From NCBI GenBank assembly GCA_036378495.1, contig DASUWI010000062.1, forward strand, positions 1-21,983: a stretch of DNA of 21,983 nucleotides. The letters are read 5' to 3'. The stretch's first letter is position 1, and each line of letters opens with the position of its first letter. This document shows positions 13,178 to 20,821 of the stretch, in pieces. The DNA is from JAFALX01 sp036378495. Its GTDB lineage: Bacteria > Chloroflexota > Dormibacteria > Aeolococcales > Aeolococcaceae. The translations under genes and the position numbers were made by a program. Below the pieces are notes generated by a model. That model saw only the letters and a list, made by a program, of their open reading frames with translations. It was not told the DNA's origin and searched no databases.

Positions 13178-14194
13178 ATGCCCGCCCTCCCCGCCGTGGC
13201 AGCCGAACGCGTTCAGGCCGGCCGAGGACGGACGCGCTCGGCGTCAGTCGTCAGCACCGGCGCCTTCCTCCCCGACAGCGTGCTCAGCAACGCCGATCTG
13301 GAGCAAATGGTGCAAACCTCCGACGCCTGGATCCTGGAACGGACCGGGATCCGCGAGCGCCGCCGCGCCGGCGCGGGCGAGACGGCATCGGTGATGGGGG
13401 CGATTGCCGGGCGAGCGGCGCTGGAGCGTGCGGGCCTGGAATCGGTCGGCGCGATCGTCGTCGCCACCAGCAGCCCGGACACGCTGATCCCACCGGTGGC
13501 GTGCCTGGTGCAGCGCCGGCTGGGCCTGCTGGGCGTCCCCGCGTTCGACGTGAACGCCGCCTGCTCGGGCTTCGTGCACGGGCTGATCGTGGCTGACGGC
13601 CTCGTGCGCGGCGGCAGCGCGGACTCCGTACTGCTGATCGGCACCGAGGCGCTGACCCACCTGGTCGACTTCGGTGACCGGGCGACGTGCGTCCTGTTCG
13701 GCGACGGCGCCGGTGCCGCGGTGCTGCGGGCGAGCGACGGAGGCGGCGTCGTCTCCACCTCCTGGGGCTCCGACGGATCACGGTCCGATCTCATTTACTA
13801 CGGACCGGCCGCGGACGATCCGGAATCCGGCGATGCGCTGCGCATGGCGGGCAAGGGCACGTTCCGCATGGCGGTCGAGCAGATGAGCGCGATCGCTGAG
13901 GAGCTCTGCGCCTCGGCGGGCTGGACGCTCAGCGATGTCGACGTGATCGTCCCGCATCAGGCAAACCTGCGGATCATCGAAGCGGTGGCCAAGCGCGGCG
14001 GCCTCCCGCTCGACCGCTTCGTGATCGACGTGGACCGTCTGGGGAACACCGGGGCCGCGTCGGTGCCGCTTGCGCTCGCACAAGCAGAGGCGGAGGGACG
14101 CATGCACGACGGCGCGCGCGTGCTCATCGTCGCATTTGGAGCCGGCGCCACCTGGGGTGGCGTGGCCATGGAATGGACAGCGGCACGGGCGTGA
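13178..14194 (+). CDS. fabH: 3-oxoacyl-[acyl-carrier-protein] synthase III
   Basis: Condenses an acyl-CoA primer with malonyl-ACP to start fatty acid synthesis. The 338-residue protein shows the complete thiolase-fold catalytic triad: Cys129 (NAACSGF), His260 (PHQAN) and Asn290 (GNTGAAS). SDAWILERTGIRERR (48-62) and FGDGAGAAVL (174-183) are family landmarks. I chose the ATG at 13178; the frame is open upstream, but that part lies antisense to the membrane-protein gene and does not resemble FabH. The first 18 residues are not part of the conserved fold, so a GTG about six codons further on is possible. Its stop overlaps accD. The cluster fabH-accD-accA links primer condensation with malonyl-CoA supply. 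Confidence 0.95.
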   Translation: MPALPAVAAERVQAGRGRTRSASVVSTGAFLPDSVLSNADLEQMVQTSDAWILERTGIRERRRAGAGETASVMGAIAGRAALERAGLESVGAIVVATSSPDTLIPPVACLVQRRLGLLGVPAFDVNAACSGFVHGLIVADGLVRGGSADSVLLIGTEALTHLVDFGDRATCVLFGDGAGAAVLRASDGGGVVSTSWGSDGSRSDLIYYGPAADDPESGDALRMAGKGTFRMAVEQMSAIAEELCASAGWTLSDVDVIVPHQANLRIIEAVAKRGGLPLDRFVIDVDRLGNTGAASVPLALAQAEAEGRMHDGARVLIVAFGAGATWGGVAMEWTAARA

Positions 14195-15042
14195 CCGCGC
14201 GGCGGCACGCGCCAGACCGGCGGATCACCGCTCCGGGGCCCCGGATGCGCCCCGTCGCTCCGGCCGGCACGGTCGCCTGTCCGGCCTGCGGACGGCGCTA
14301 CGTGGCCGATCGCTACCGCGCCGATCTCAACGTCTGCGCGCAGTGCGGCCACCATGCCCCGGTGCCGGCCGCGCAGCGGATCATGCAGCTCGCCGACCCG
14401 CGCACCGTCGAGATGCTGAACGGCGACCCCGGTGCGCGCGATCCACTCGAGTTCGACGATGGCGTCCCCTACACAGCGCAGCTGGAGCGCGCGCGCGAGC
14501 GCTCTGGCGCGCTCGAGGCGTTCAGCATCGCCCGGGCGTCGGTCTCCGGTGTGCCTTCGGTGCTGGCGTGCATGGACTTCTCGTTTCTCGGCGGGTCGCT
14601 GGGCAGTGCCGCCGGCGAGCTGTTCACCCGCGGGTGCGAGACGGCCGTGGCGGAACAGCGGGCCCTCGTCGCCGTGTGCACCTCGGGCGGGGCGCGCATG
14701 CAGGAGGGCATCGCGTCGCTGGCGCAGATGGCTCGCTGCTCCGTGGGTGTCGCGGCCGTGGCGCGCGCCCGGCTGCCCTACATCGCGGTCCTGGGCGACC
14801 CGTGCTTCGGCGGCGTCAGCGCGTCCTTCGCCGCTCAGGCCGACGTCGTCCTCGCCGAGCCGGGCGCACGCATCGGCTTCGCCGGCGGGCGTGTCATCGA
14901 GCAGGCGGCGCACGAAACCCTGCCCGACGGCTTCCAGCGCGCCGAGTTCCTGCTGGCGCATGGCATGGTCGACATGGTGGTCGCGCGCGAGCAGATGCGC
15001 CCGACGGTGGGCGCGCTGCTGAGGCTCTACGGCAGACCATGA
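14173..15042 (+). CDS. accD: Acetyl-CoA carboxylase carboxyltransferase, beta subunit
   Basis: With AccA it moves the carboxyl group from carboxybiotin to acetyl-CoA, forming malonyl-CoA. The N-terminal zinc ribbon is present: CPACG (Cys36, Cys39) and CAQCG (Cys55, Cys58). The crotonase-like core carries MDFSFLGGSLGSAAGELFTRG and the oxyanion-hole stretch SGGARMQEG with SLAQMA after it. Length (289) is normal. Two starts are possible: ATG 14173, inside the end of fabH, or GTG 14191, which would make a GTGA overlap with the fabH stop like those elsewhere in this genome. The first is used here. The N-terminal 30 residues are Arg/Pro-rich and variable. The stop overlaps the accA ATG. Confidence 0.95.
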   Translation: MDSGTGVTARRHAPDRRITAPGPRMRPVAPAGTVACPACGRRYVADRYRADLNVCAQCGHHAPVPAAQRIMQLADPRTVEMLNGDPGARDPLEFDDGVPYTAQLERARERSGALEAFSIARASVSGVPSVLACMDFSFLGGSLGSAAGELFTRGCETAVAEQRALVAVCTSGGARMQEGIASLAQMARCSVGVAAVARARLPYIAVLGDPCFGGVSASFAAQADVVLAEPGARIGFAGGRVIEQAAHETLPDGFQRAEFLLAHGMVDMVVAREQMRPTVGALLRLYGRP

Positions 15043-15857
15043 GCACCGCCACCGAAACCGCGGAGCGTGAGCAGGAGGCGTTCGCTCGCGTCGAGCTGGC
15101 GCGCCACCCGGACCGGCCGCGCGCGCTGCAGGTGATCGCCGGGGTCTTCGACAACTGGGTCGAGCTCCGGGGTGACCGGCTCTTCGCTGACGACCGCGCC
15201 GTGGTGGCCGGCCCCGCCTGGCTCGACTCGCACCCGGTGATGGTCATCGGCCACGAGAAGGGCACCGACCCGATGACGCGCGCGCTGCACAACTTCGGCA
15301 TGCCCCATCCCGAGGGCTACCGCAAGGCGCAGCGGCTGATGCGCCAGGCGGAGCGCTTCGGCATGCCCGTCGTGTGTCTCGTCGACACGCCGGCGGCGCA
15401 CGCGGGGGTCGGCGCCGAGGAGCGCGGCCAGGCCTGGGCGATCGCCGAGTCGCTGCTGTGCATGCTGGGGCTGCGCGTCCCCACCGTCAGCGTCGTTCTG
15501 AGCGAGGGAGGGTCCGGGGGAGCGCTCGCGCTGGCGCTGGCCGATCGCGTGCTCGCGCTGGAGAACGCGGTGTACACGGTGGCGCCACCGGAGACCTGCG
15601 CCGCGATCCTCTATCGCGACGCGGGCCAGCGCGCGCGTGCCGCCGCGGCCCTCCGTCCCGGCGTGGACACGGCGCACGACATCGGTCTCGTCGACGAGCT
15701 CGTGCCCGAGCCGGAGCCGGGCGCGCACGCGCACCCGGGCGTGGTGATCGCCGCGCTGCACGGCGCGATCGCGCGCCACCTCGACGAGCTGCGCGATATC
15801 CCGGTCGAGGAGCTGCTGGCTGCTCGCGCGGCGCGATATCGCGCCGCGGGCGGCTGA
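15039..15857 (+). CDS. accA: Acetyl-CoA carboxylase carboxyltransferase, alpha subunit (short form)
   Basis: Partner of AccD in the carboxyltransferase. The 272-residue product has the expected order of motifs: LARHPDRPRAL, ELRGDRLFADDRAVVAG, VIGHEKG, NFGMPHPEGYRKAQRLM, GAEERGQAWAIA and the oxyanion-hole motif SEGGSGGALALALADRV. It lacks about 55 residues at the N-terminus relative to E. coli AccA, where a helical extension would be. The segment that is usually DTPGAYPG reads DTPAAHAG, which is unusual. The start ATG overlaps the accD stop (ATGA), which fixes the start and rules out a longer reading. No accB or accC is next to it; BirA at 877-1668 would modify the missing carrier. Confidence 0.94.
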   Translation: MSTATETAEREQEAFARVELARHPDRPRALQVIAGVFDNWVELRGDRLFADDRAVVAGPAWLDSHPVMVIGHEKGTDPMTRALHNFGMPHPEGYRKAQRLMRQAERFGMPVVCLVDTPAAHAGVGAEERGQAWAIAESLLCMLGLRVPTVSVVLSEGGSGGALALALADRVLALENAVYTVAPPETCAAILYRDAGQRARAAAALRPGVDTAHDIGLVDELVPEPEPGAHAHPGVVIAALHGAIARHLDELRDIPVEELLAARAARYRAAGG

Positions 15858-15877
15858 TCGCGCCAACGCTTCGCGTT

Positions 15878-15883
15878 TAGAAT
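15878..15883 (+). promoter_or_regulatory. Possible -10 element upstream of the SnoaL-like gene
   Basis: TAGAAT sits in an otherwise GC-rich 78-bp gap after accA, 53 bp before the SnoaL-like ATG. No clear -35 box is seen at 16-18 bp. Between it and the gene lies a perfect GC hairpin (GGGCGCG-CCCG-CGCGCCC, 15895-15912) that would be in the 5' leader. Confidence 0.35.
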
Positions 15884-15935
15884 CGGGCACCGATGGGCGC
15901 GCCCGCGCGCCCACCGTCATCACGGAGGCAGCTCG

Positions 15936-16373
15936 ATGGCCTGGTACGACGATTACCTGGACGCGTGGACCAGCCACGATTCCGCGCGCATCGTTTCCTT
16001 CATGGCGCCGAATGTCACGTACACGGACGTTGCGCTCGGCCAGACGCACACCGGGCGCACCGACATCGCCCAATGGATCGACTCCATGGTGGATCACTTC
16101 TCGACCGACTACAGCTTCGAGTCCGGGCCCGCGGTCGCAACTGACACGGGCTACGCTCTCGAGTGGGTCATGAAGGGCACGCACGACCGTGCCGACACCG
16201 ACAACCAGCTGCCCGCCACGGGCAAGCCGTTCGCCATCCGTGGCGTCTCGGTCGGTGAGCTCGCGGACGGCAAGATCACGCGCAACACGGATTACTGGAG
16301 CCTCACCGAGTTCCTGATGCAGGTGGAGCTGATGCCGTCCCCGCAGACCGCCAAAGCAGGCGCCCCGGGCTGA
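15936..16373 (+). CDS. SnoaL-like / NTF2-fold protein
   Basis: A 145-residue soluble protein with the layout of the SnoaL-like branch of the NTF2 superfamily. It begins with a helical start (WYDDYLDAWTSHDSARIVSF), then FMAPNVTYTDVALGQTHTGRTDIAQWIDSM, and alternating strands ending in GVSVGELADGKITRNTDYWSLTEFLMQ, the usual last two strands. Members are small hydrolases, isomerases, cyclases or ligand binders; the substrate cannot be told. The ATG at 15936 has GGAGG about 7 nt upstream. The stop at 16371-16373 overlaps a CTG that may start the next membrane protein. Confidence 0.88.
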   Translation: MAWYDDYLDAWTSHDSARIVSFMAPNVTYTDVALGQTHTGRTDIAQWIDSMVDHFSTDYSFESGPAVATDTGYALEWVMKGTHDRADTDNQLPATGKPFAIRGVSVGELADGKITRNTDYWSLTEFLMQVELMPSPQTAKAGAPG

Positions 16374-16561
16374 TCGCGGTCAGCGTCGCAATCGCGCGGC
16401 CGGCTGCCGGCCACAGGACAGCCGCTCGTGCCTGCCGCAGCGCGGTCCGCCCCTACCGGCTGCATCTCGCCCTGGTCGGCTACGCGGTCGCGCTGCTGGT
16501 CGCCGACGCCGCATTTCGCAGCATCTGGTGGCAGGTCGCCCTCGGTGCCGTCACGTTTGCG

Positions 16562-17251
16562 GTGTTGTGGCTGTGCGCGCGGCGGCTGCCGAGCACCCAG
16601 CGCAACCAGGTGTGGCTGTGCGTCGTCATCGCGACGGGCTTCGAGGTGCTCGGTTCGATCGTCATCGGCTTCTACCGGTACCGGCTCCACAACGTCCCTC
16701 TGTACGCGCCGCCCGGCCACGGTCTGGTGTACCTGTTCGGCGTGACGGCGGCCGCGACACCGATCGTTCGCCGCCACGCGCGCACCGTCGAGCTGCTCGC
16801 GCTGGCCGCCTGCAGCACGTGGGCGGTCGCCGGCCTCACGGTGCTGCCGCTGGCGTCCGGCAGACTGGACCTGCAGGGGGCGCTGTGCCTGCCGTTCTTC
16901 GCGGGGTTCCTGCTCTTCTCGCGGCGGGGCTCGATGTTCGCCGCCATCTTCCTCATCACGGCGGTGGTCGAGCTGGTCGGCACGGCTGCCGGCGACTGGG
17001 CGTGGCTCCCGGTCGCCCCCATCAGCCACCTCACGTCGGGCAATCCTCCGTCGGCGATGGCCGCCGGCTATTGCGTGATCGACAGCTCGATCGCCGCGGT
17101 GACGCTGGCGCTGAGCCGCCTCGGCTCGCTGCAGCTCAGCCGTGTGCGCAGGCGATCCACCTCACACCTGAGGCCGGCCGTGGCCGGCGTCAGGCTGCCA
17201 GAGCCGGGCGCACGCTCTGCTCGGGCCTGCGCAGGAACAACGCTGGAATGA
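16562..17251 (+). CDS. Polytopic membrane protein of unknown function; true start probably upstream
   Basis: At least 229 residues with about six hydrophobic segments. Distinctive stretches are NVPLYAPPGHGLVYLFG and HLTSGNPPSAMAAGY, which I associate with uncharacterised actinobacterial membrane proteins. The first ordinary start codon is the GTG at 16562, but it falls inside a hydrophobic helix. The open frame continues upstream to 16260 and encodes two more convincing helices (LHLALVGYAVALLVADAAF and WWQVALGAVTFAVLWLC) with no ATG, GTG or TTG. A CTG at 16370 overlapping the SnoaL stop as CTGA, or a CTG at 16460, may be the real start. The C-terminal tail overlaps the exporter gene tail to tail by 62 bp and is Arg/Ala-rich. 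No function is assigned. Confidence 0.7.
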   Translation: MLWLCARRLPSTQRNQVWLCVVIATGFEVLGSIVIGFYRYRLHNVPLYAPPGHGLVYLFGVTAAATPIVRRHARTVELLALAACSTWAVAGLTVLPLASGRLDLQGALCLPFFAGFLLFSRRGSMFAAIFLITAVVELVGTAAGDWAWLPVAPISHLTSGNPPSAMAAGYCVIDSSIAAVTLALSRLGSLQLSRVRRRSTSHLRPAVAGVRLPEPGARSARACAGTTLE

Positions 17252-19064
17252 TGCCGATCGCCGCCAGGATCGCGGTGAGCGCGAACACGCGATCGAAGGC
17301 GGTGCTCATCACCTGGTCCGCGTAGCTCTTGGCGAACGCGTCAAGTGCGGGGATGCCGGTACGGGGGCCGATCGACGCCGTCGAGCCCTGGAACGACACG
17401 CTGCTGAACTTGCTCGCGAGCTGACCGCAGAGCTGCGCCGCGGTGACCGGGCGATGCTCCTTCGCCGACACCGCGCTGACCACGGCGGGTGGCGGGGTGC
17501 ACGGCGTTTGTGTCGTTGCCGGCACGAACTGGGCGGCCAGGATGGTGACCAGCACCGCGATGCCCACCGACGAGCCGATGCGCTGCAGGCTGTTGGTGAT
17601 GCTCGAGGCGCGCGACGTGAGATTGCGGGGGATGCGCGCCAGCCCGGCGGACATCGCCGGCATCATCGCGAAGCCCATCGCGAAGCCACGAAGCAGCAGC
17701 GCACCGATGACGACGAGGATGGGTGAGTCCGCGTGAATCTGCGCCAGCAGCACACCGCCGAGGACGAGCAGCACCATGCCGATCACGACCACCGGACGCG
17801 GTCCGATGCGGTCGGTCAGCAGCCCGCCGATGGGCATCGCGATCGCCGCGGTCACGGCCTGGGGCAGCAGGCTCAGGCCCGTCTGCAGTGCGTTGAAGCC
17901 GTGCACCTCCTGCAGGTAGAGGGGGATCAGCAGCATCGCTCCGAACATGACGGTGACGACGATGAAGCTGAGCACCTGCGACAGCGAAAACGTGGCGTCG
18001 CGGAAGAGCTCGAGGTGCAGCAGCGGCTCCTCCGCCGCGCGGACGCCGAGCACGATGTCGGCGATCGCGATCACAGCAGAGCCGAACATCGCCAGCGCCT
18101 CGAGCGACGTCCATCCGAACACGAGGCCGCCGCGCACTCCCATCGCCACCGTCAGCACCACCAGCGGGAACATGAGCAGCGTTGCGGCGCGGCGGTGCCG
18201 CAGCTGGCTGAGCACGAACGCCGTGAAGAAGACGGCGGCGGAGCCGAGCAGGGTCAGCACCAGCGGCGCCGTCCATCCCAGGGCTGTGCTGCGATCGACG
18301 GCGTACAGGAGGGACACCACGGCCGGTGTGGCGGTGAGCAGGCCGAACGTGTCGAGACGGAGGCCCCCGCGCTTGCGAGTCTCGACGAGCAGCCGCCACG
18401 CGGAGATGAAGGCGATGATTCCGATGGGTACGTTCACGTAGAAGATGAGCCGCCACGTGAAGTCCTGCACGAACCATCCGCCGAGCACGGGTCCCAGCGC
18501 CGGTGCGAGCAGCATGGGCACGCCGAAGATGCCCAGCACCCGGCCCATGTTCTGCGGGCCGACCGCGTTCAGGATGATCGTCATGCCGATCGGCATCAGC
18601 ATCCCGCCGCCGATGCCCTGCAGCACGCGGAAGACGATGAGCTCGGGAAGGTTCTGCGCGATCCCGCACGCCATCGACGCGAGCGTGAACAACGCGATCG
18701 TGATCAGGTACAGGCGCTTGGTGCCCCAGCGGTCGGTGGCCCACCCGGTCAGCGGGATCACCGCCCCCTGTGCCAGCAGGTAGCCGGTGACCACCCAGGC
18801 GATGTCGTTGTACGACGCGGCGTGCAGATCCGTTTGCAGCGTGGGGATCGCGATGTTCACGATCGTCGCGTCGAGGATCGTCATGATCGTGCCGCACAGC
18901 ACCACGGCGAGAGCGACCCACTTGTAGTCGAAGCGCCCGACCCGGGTGTGCTCGGCGTCGACGTCGTCGGCGACGGGGGGCGGGGTGGCGACCGCCGCGG
19001 TTGCGTTCGCCACGGTGGCCACCTGCTCGTTGACGGTCTCGCCGGGCACGAACACGTCAGCCAC
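17190..19064 (-). CDS. MFS drug exporter, DHA2 (EmrB/QacA) family
   Basis: A 624-residue proton-driven exporter with 14 predicted helices, normal for the DHA2 family. After an Ala/Val/Pro-rich cytoplasmic start of about 50 residues come the family motifs: LDATIVNIAIPTLQ in helix 1 (motif D1), GWATDRWGTKRLY (motif A), and GPVLGGWFVQDFTWRLIFYVNVPIG across helices 5-6 (motif C region). A long loop near the end (APTTQTPCTPPP-like to GPRTGIPALDAF) lies before the last helix, as in QacA/EmrB proteins. The GTG at 19064 has GGAGG upstream and overlaps the end of the MarR gene by 8 nt, so the two form an operon. The substrate is unknown; the MarR partner suggests induction by a small toxic compound. 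Confidence 0.93.
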   Translation of the reverse strand: MADVFVPGETVNEQVATVANATAAVATPPPVADDVDAEHTRVGRFDYKWVALAVVLCGTIMTILDATIVNIAIPTLQTDLHAASYNDIAWVVTGYLLAQGAVIPLTGWATDRWGTKRLYLITIALFTLASMACGIAQNLPELIVFRVLQGIGGGMLMPIGMTIILNAVGPQNMGRVLGIFGVPMLLAPALGPVLGGWFVQDFTWRLIFYVNVPIGIIAFISAWRLLVETRKRGGLRLDTFGLLTATPAVVSLLYAVDRSTALGWTAPLVLTLLGSAAVFFTAFVLSQLRHRRAATLLMFPLVVLTVAMGVRGGLVFGWTSLEALAMFGSAVIAIADIVLGVRAAEEPLLHLELFRDATFSLSQVLSFIVVTVMFGAMLLIPLYLQEVHGFNALQTGLSLLPQAVTAAIAMPIGGLLTDRIGPRPVVVIGMVLLVLGGVLLAQIHADSPILVVIGALLLRGFAMGFAMMPAMSAGLARIPRNLTSRASSITNSLQRIGSSVGIAVLVTILAAQFVPATTQTPCTPPPAVVSAVSAKEHRPVTAAQLCGQLASKFSSVSFQGSTASIGPRTGIPALDAFAKSYADQVMSTAFDRVFALTAILAAIGIIPALFLRRPEQSVRPALAA

Positions 19065-19578
19065 GCTGCACCTCCACCTCCGCAACCGGCTCGCTCGCCG
19101 CCTTGTGCAGCAGCGTGACCAAGGTCGCCATCTCGTCGACGCTCAAACGCTGCAGGGACTGCAGCGCAGCGCAGCGCTTCACTTCCGCGAACTGCCGGCA
19201 GAACCCTTCGCCCTTCGCAGTGACCACCAGCCGCACCACACGCCGGTCTGCGGTATCGGGCACGCGCTCCACCACGCCCTCGCGCAGCAGCCGGTCGGCG
19301 AGCGCGGTCGCGCTGCTGAGCGCGCACCCCTGCAGACGGGCGAGCTCATTCATGGTGACGCCGGCAGCGCCGCCCTCGCGGGCGTGGAACAGCAAGTGCA
19401 GCGCCTCGAGCTGATGTGCGGTCGCCGAGCCCAGGTCCGCGCCCAGCGCGTCGGGGATCGCCGCACGGAATCGCCGGACGAACACGCCAAAAACGGCGAC
19501 CAGCTCGTCGGCGAGCTCAGCTCGCCGGCGCTCGTCAGCTGCGACCGCTGCCGTGGTAGCCCCCGTCACTTCGTCCAT
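19057..19578 (-). CDS. MarR-family transcriptional regulator
   Basis: A 173-residue winged-helix repressor type. The helical dimer part (about 16-66) leads to the DNA-binding domain: VTMNELARLQGCALSSATALADRLLREG (helix-turn-helix, 74-101) and the wing VERVPDTADRRVVRLVVT, with the DRR signature at 111-113. The C-terminal helix returns to the dimer part. The ATG at 19578 is chosen because the family fold begins soon after and the upstream open frame has no similarity. It precedes and overlaps the exporter gene, so it most likely controls that exporter and itself. A perfect 5-3-5 palindrome lies 12 bp upstream of its start (19590-19602). Confidence 0.92.
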   Translation of the reverse strand: MDEVTGATTAAVAADERRRAELADELVAVFGVFVRRFRAAIPDALGADLGSATAHQLEALHLLFHAREGGAAGVTMNELARLQGCALSSATALADRLLREGVVERVPDTADRRVVRLVVTAKGEGFCRQFAEVKRCAALQSLQRLSVDEMATLVTLLHKAASEPVAEVEVQRG

Positions 19579-19589
19579 CGAATGGTTCG

Positions 19590-19602
19590 ACAGTGTAACT
19601 GT
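19590..19602. promoter_or_regulatory. Candidate MarR operator palindrome
   Basis: ACAGT-GTA-ACTGT is a perfect inverted repeat with 5-bp arms and a 3-bp spacer. It lies between the MarR start and the nuclease gene, where the MarR promoter should be. MarR proteins typically bind palindromes of about this kind, though often with longer arms. A second copy is not seen in the window, so the assignment is tentative. Confidence 0.45.
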
Positions 19603-19678
19603 TTCCGGAGCGGCGACGGACCCCCACGGCTGTGATATGTTCACTCGAACCCACGTTCGTCCCAGCTGGAGCACCTTC

Positions 19679-20821
19679 TTGACGTATCGCTTGCTCCACA
19701 CTGCCGATCTGCACCTCGACCGCGCATTCGCCGGGCGCGGCTGCAACGGCGATCTGGCCCGGCAGCGCCGCGCCGGGCTGCGTCAGGCGCTGCAACTCAT
19801 GGGTGAGCGCGCGTGGACCGAACAGTGCCAGGCGGTGTCCATCGCCGGCGACCTCTACGAGCACGAGCGGTCCGGCGTCGACACCGAACGCTTCCTGCAG
19901 GCCACCTTCGAGGCGTGGCGTCCGATCCAGGTGTTCATTGCGCCGGGAAACCACGACGCGCTGCTCCCGGGATCCCTCTACCGGCGCGTCGACTGGCCGC
20001 CCAATGTGCACATCTTCACCGAGCCACGGCTCACCGCGGTCAGCATCGACGAGGGGCTCACGCTCTGGGGCCTCGGCCACCGCGAGCCCTCGTGGATGGG
20101 CAACCCGCTCGACGGCGACGTCAGCCGCGCGGGCGGCGGCGTCCACCTGGCGCTGTTCCACGGTGCCGAGATGGCCTCCCGGCCCGACGGCAAGGGCATC
20201 CACGGGCCGTTCCGCGTCGAGCAGATCCGCGAGCGGGGATTTGCGATGGCGCTCTGCGGGCATTACCACCGCCGCCGCATCGACCACCAGTCCGGTCTCG
20301 TGTACGCCGGGTCGCCGGAACCGCTGACCTTCGACGAGACAGGCGGCCGGGGGCCGGTGCTCGTCGAGGTGGAGAACAACGGCGCGGTCAAGTGCACCGC
20401 GATCGACAGCAACAGCTGGACGGCGGTGACCGCCAGCTGTGACGTCTCGAGCTGCAGCTCGACGTCAGGCGTCACCGAGGCGGCTGCGCATGCATGCCGG
20501 GTAGCGACGCCCGCGGCCGAGCGCATGCTGTTCCGGCTGGACCTCACGGGCACGATCGACTGCCGGCTCTCGATCGACGCTCCATTCGTCGAGTCCGAGC
20601 TCCGCGAGCGCACCGGTTTTGCGCTGGTGCAGGTGCGGGACTGCACCACCCCGGCCATCAACCTCGAGGCGGCGGCGCGCGAACGCTCCACCCGGGGTGC
20701 CTTCGTGCGCAGCATCCAGGCGGCGCGCGCCCAGGCCGACGCGGAGGAGCAGGCCGTCCTCGACGACGCGCTCCGCTACGGGCTGGAGGCGCTCGCGGGC
20801 GCCGAGGTCGGCCTGCGGTGA
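19679..20821 (+). CDS. Metallophosphoesterase, SbcD/Mre11-like (YhaO type)
   Basis: A 380-residue calcineurin-type phosphoesterase, probably a DNA nuclease. Metal-binding motifs appear in order: HTADLHLD (Asp10, His12), GDLYE (Asp58), GNHD (91-93), FHGAE (His161) and CGHYHRR (His195, His197). The C-terminal 120 residues form the capping or partner-binding part and end in a helical region (ERSTRGAFVRSIQAARAQAD). It overlaps the ATPase gene by GTGA, so the two make a complex, as SbcC-SbcD and YhaN-YhaO do in DNA break processing. The TTG at 19679 is preceded by GGAG 8 nt away and places the first strand (TYRLLHTADLHL) directly after the start; an ATG at 19637 would add 14 residues. Confidence 0.88.
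   Translation: MTYRLLHTADLHLDRAFAGRGCNGDLARQRRAGLRQALQLMGERAWTEQCQAVSIAGDLYEHERSGVDTERFLQATFEAWRPIQVFIAPGNHDALLPGSLYRRVDWPPNVHIFTEPRLTAVSIDEGLTLWGLGHREPSWMGNPLDGDVSRAGGGVHLALFHGAEMASRPDGKGIHGPFRVEQIRERGFAMALCGHYHRRRIDHQSGLVYAGSPEPLTFDETGGRGPVLVEVENNGAVKCTAIDSNSWTAVTASCDVSSCSSTSGVTEAAAHACRVATPAAERMLFRLDLTGTIDCRLSIDAPFVESELRERTGFALVQVRDCTTPAINLEAAARERSTRGAFVRSIQAARAQADAEEQAVLDDALRYGLEALAGAEVGLR

Noticed and set aside
14070..15038. In-frame N-terminal extension of accA
   Set aside because: It overlaps accD completely and is Arg/Ala-rich. The ATGA overlap marks the true start.
17733..19118. A 461-codon plus-strand frame opposite the exporter
   Set aside because: It is almost entirely His/Asp/Arg/Gln/Glu, the antisense shadow of membrane-helix codons.
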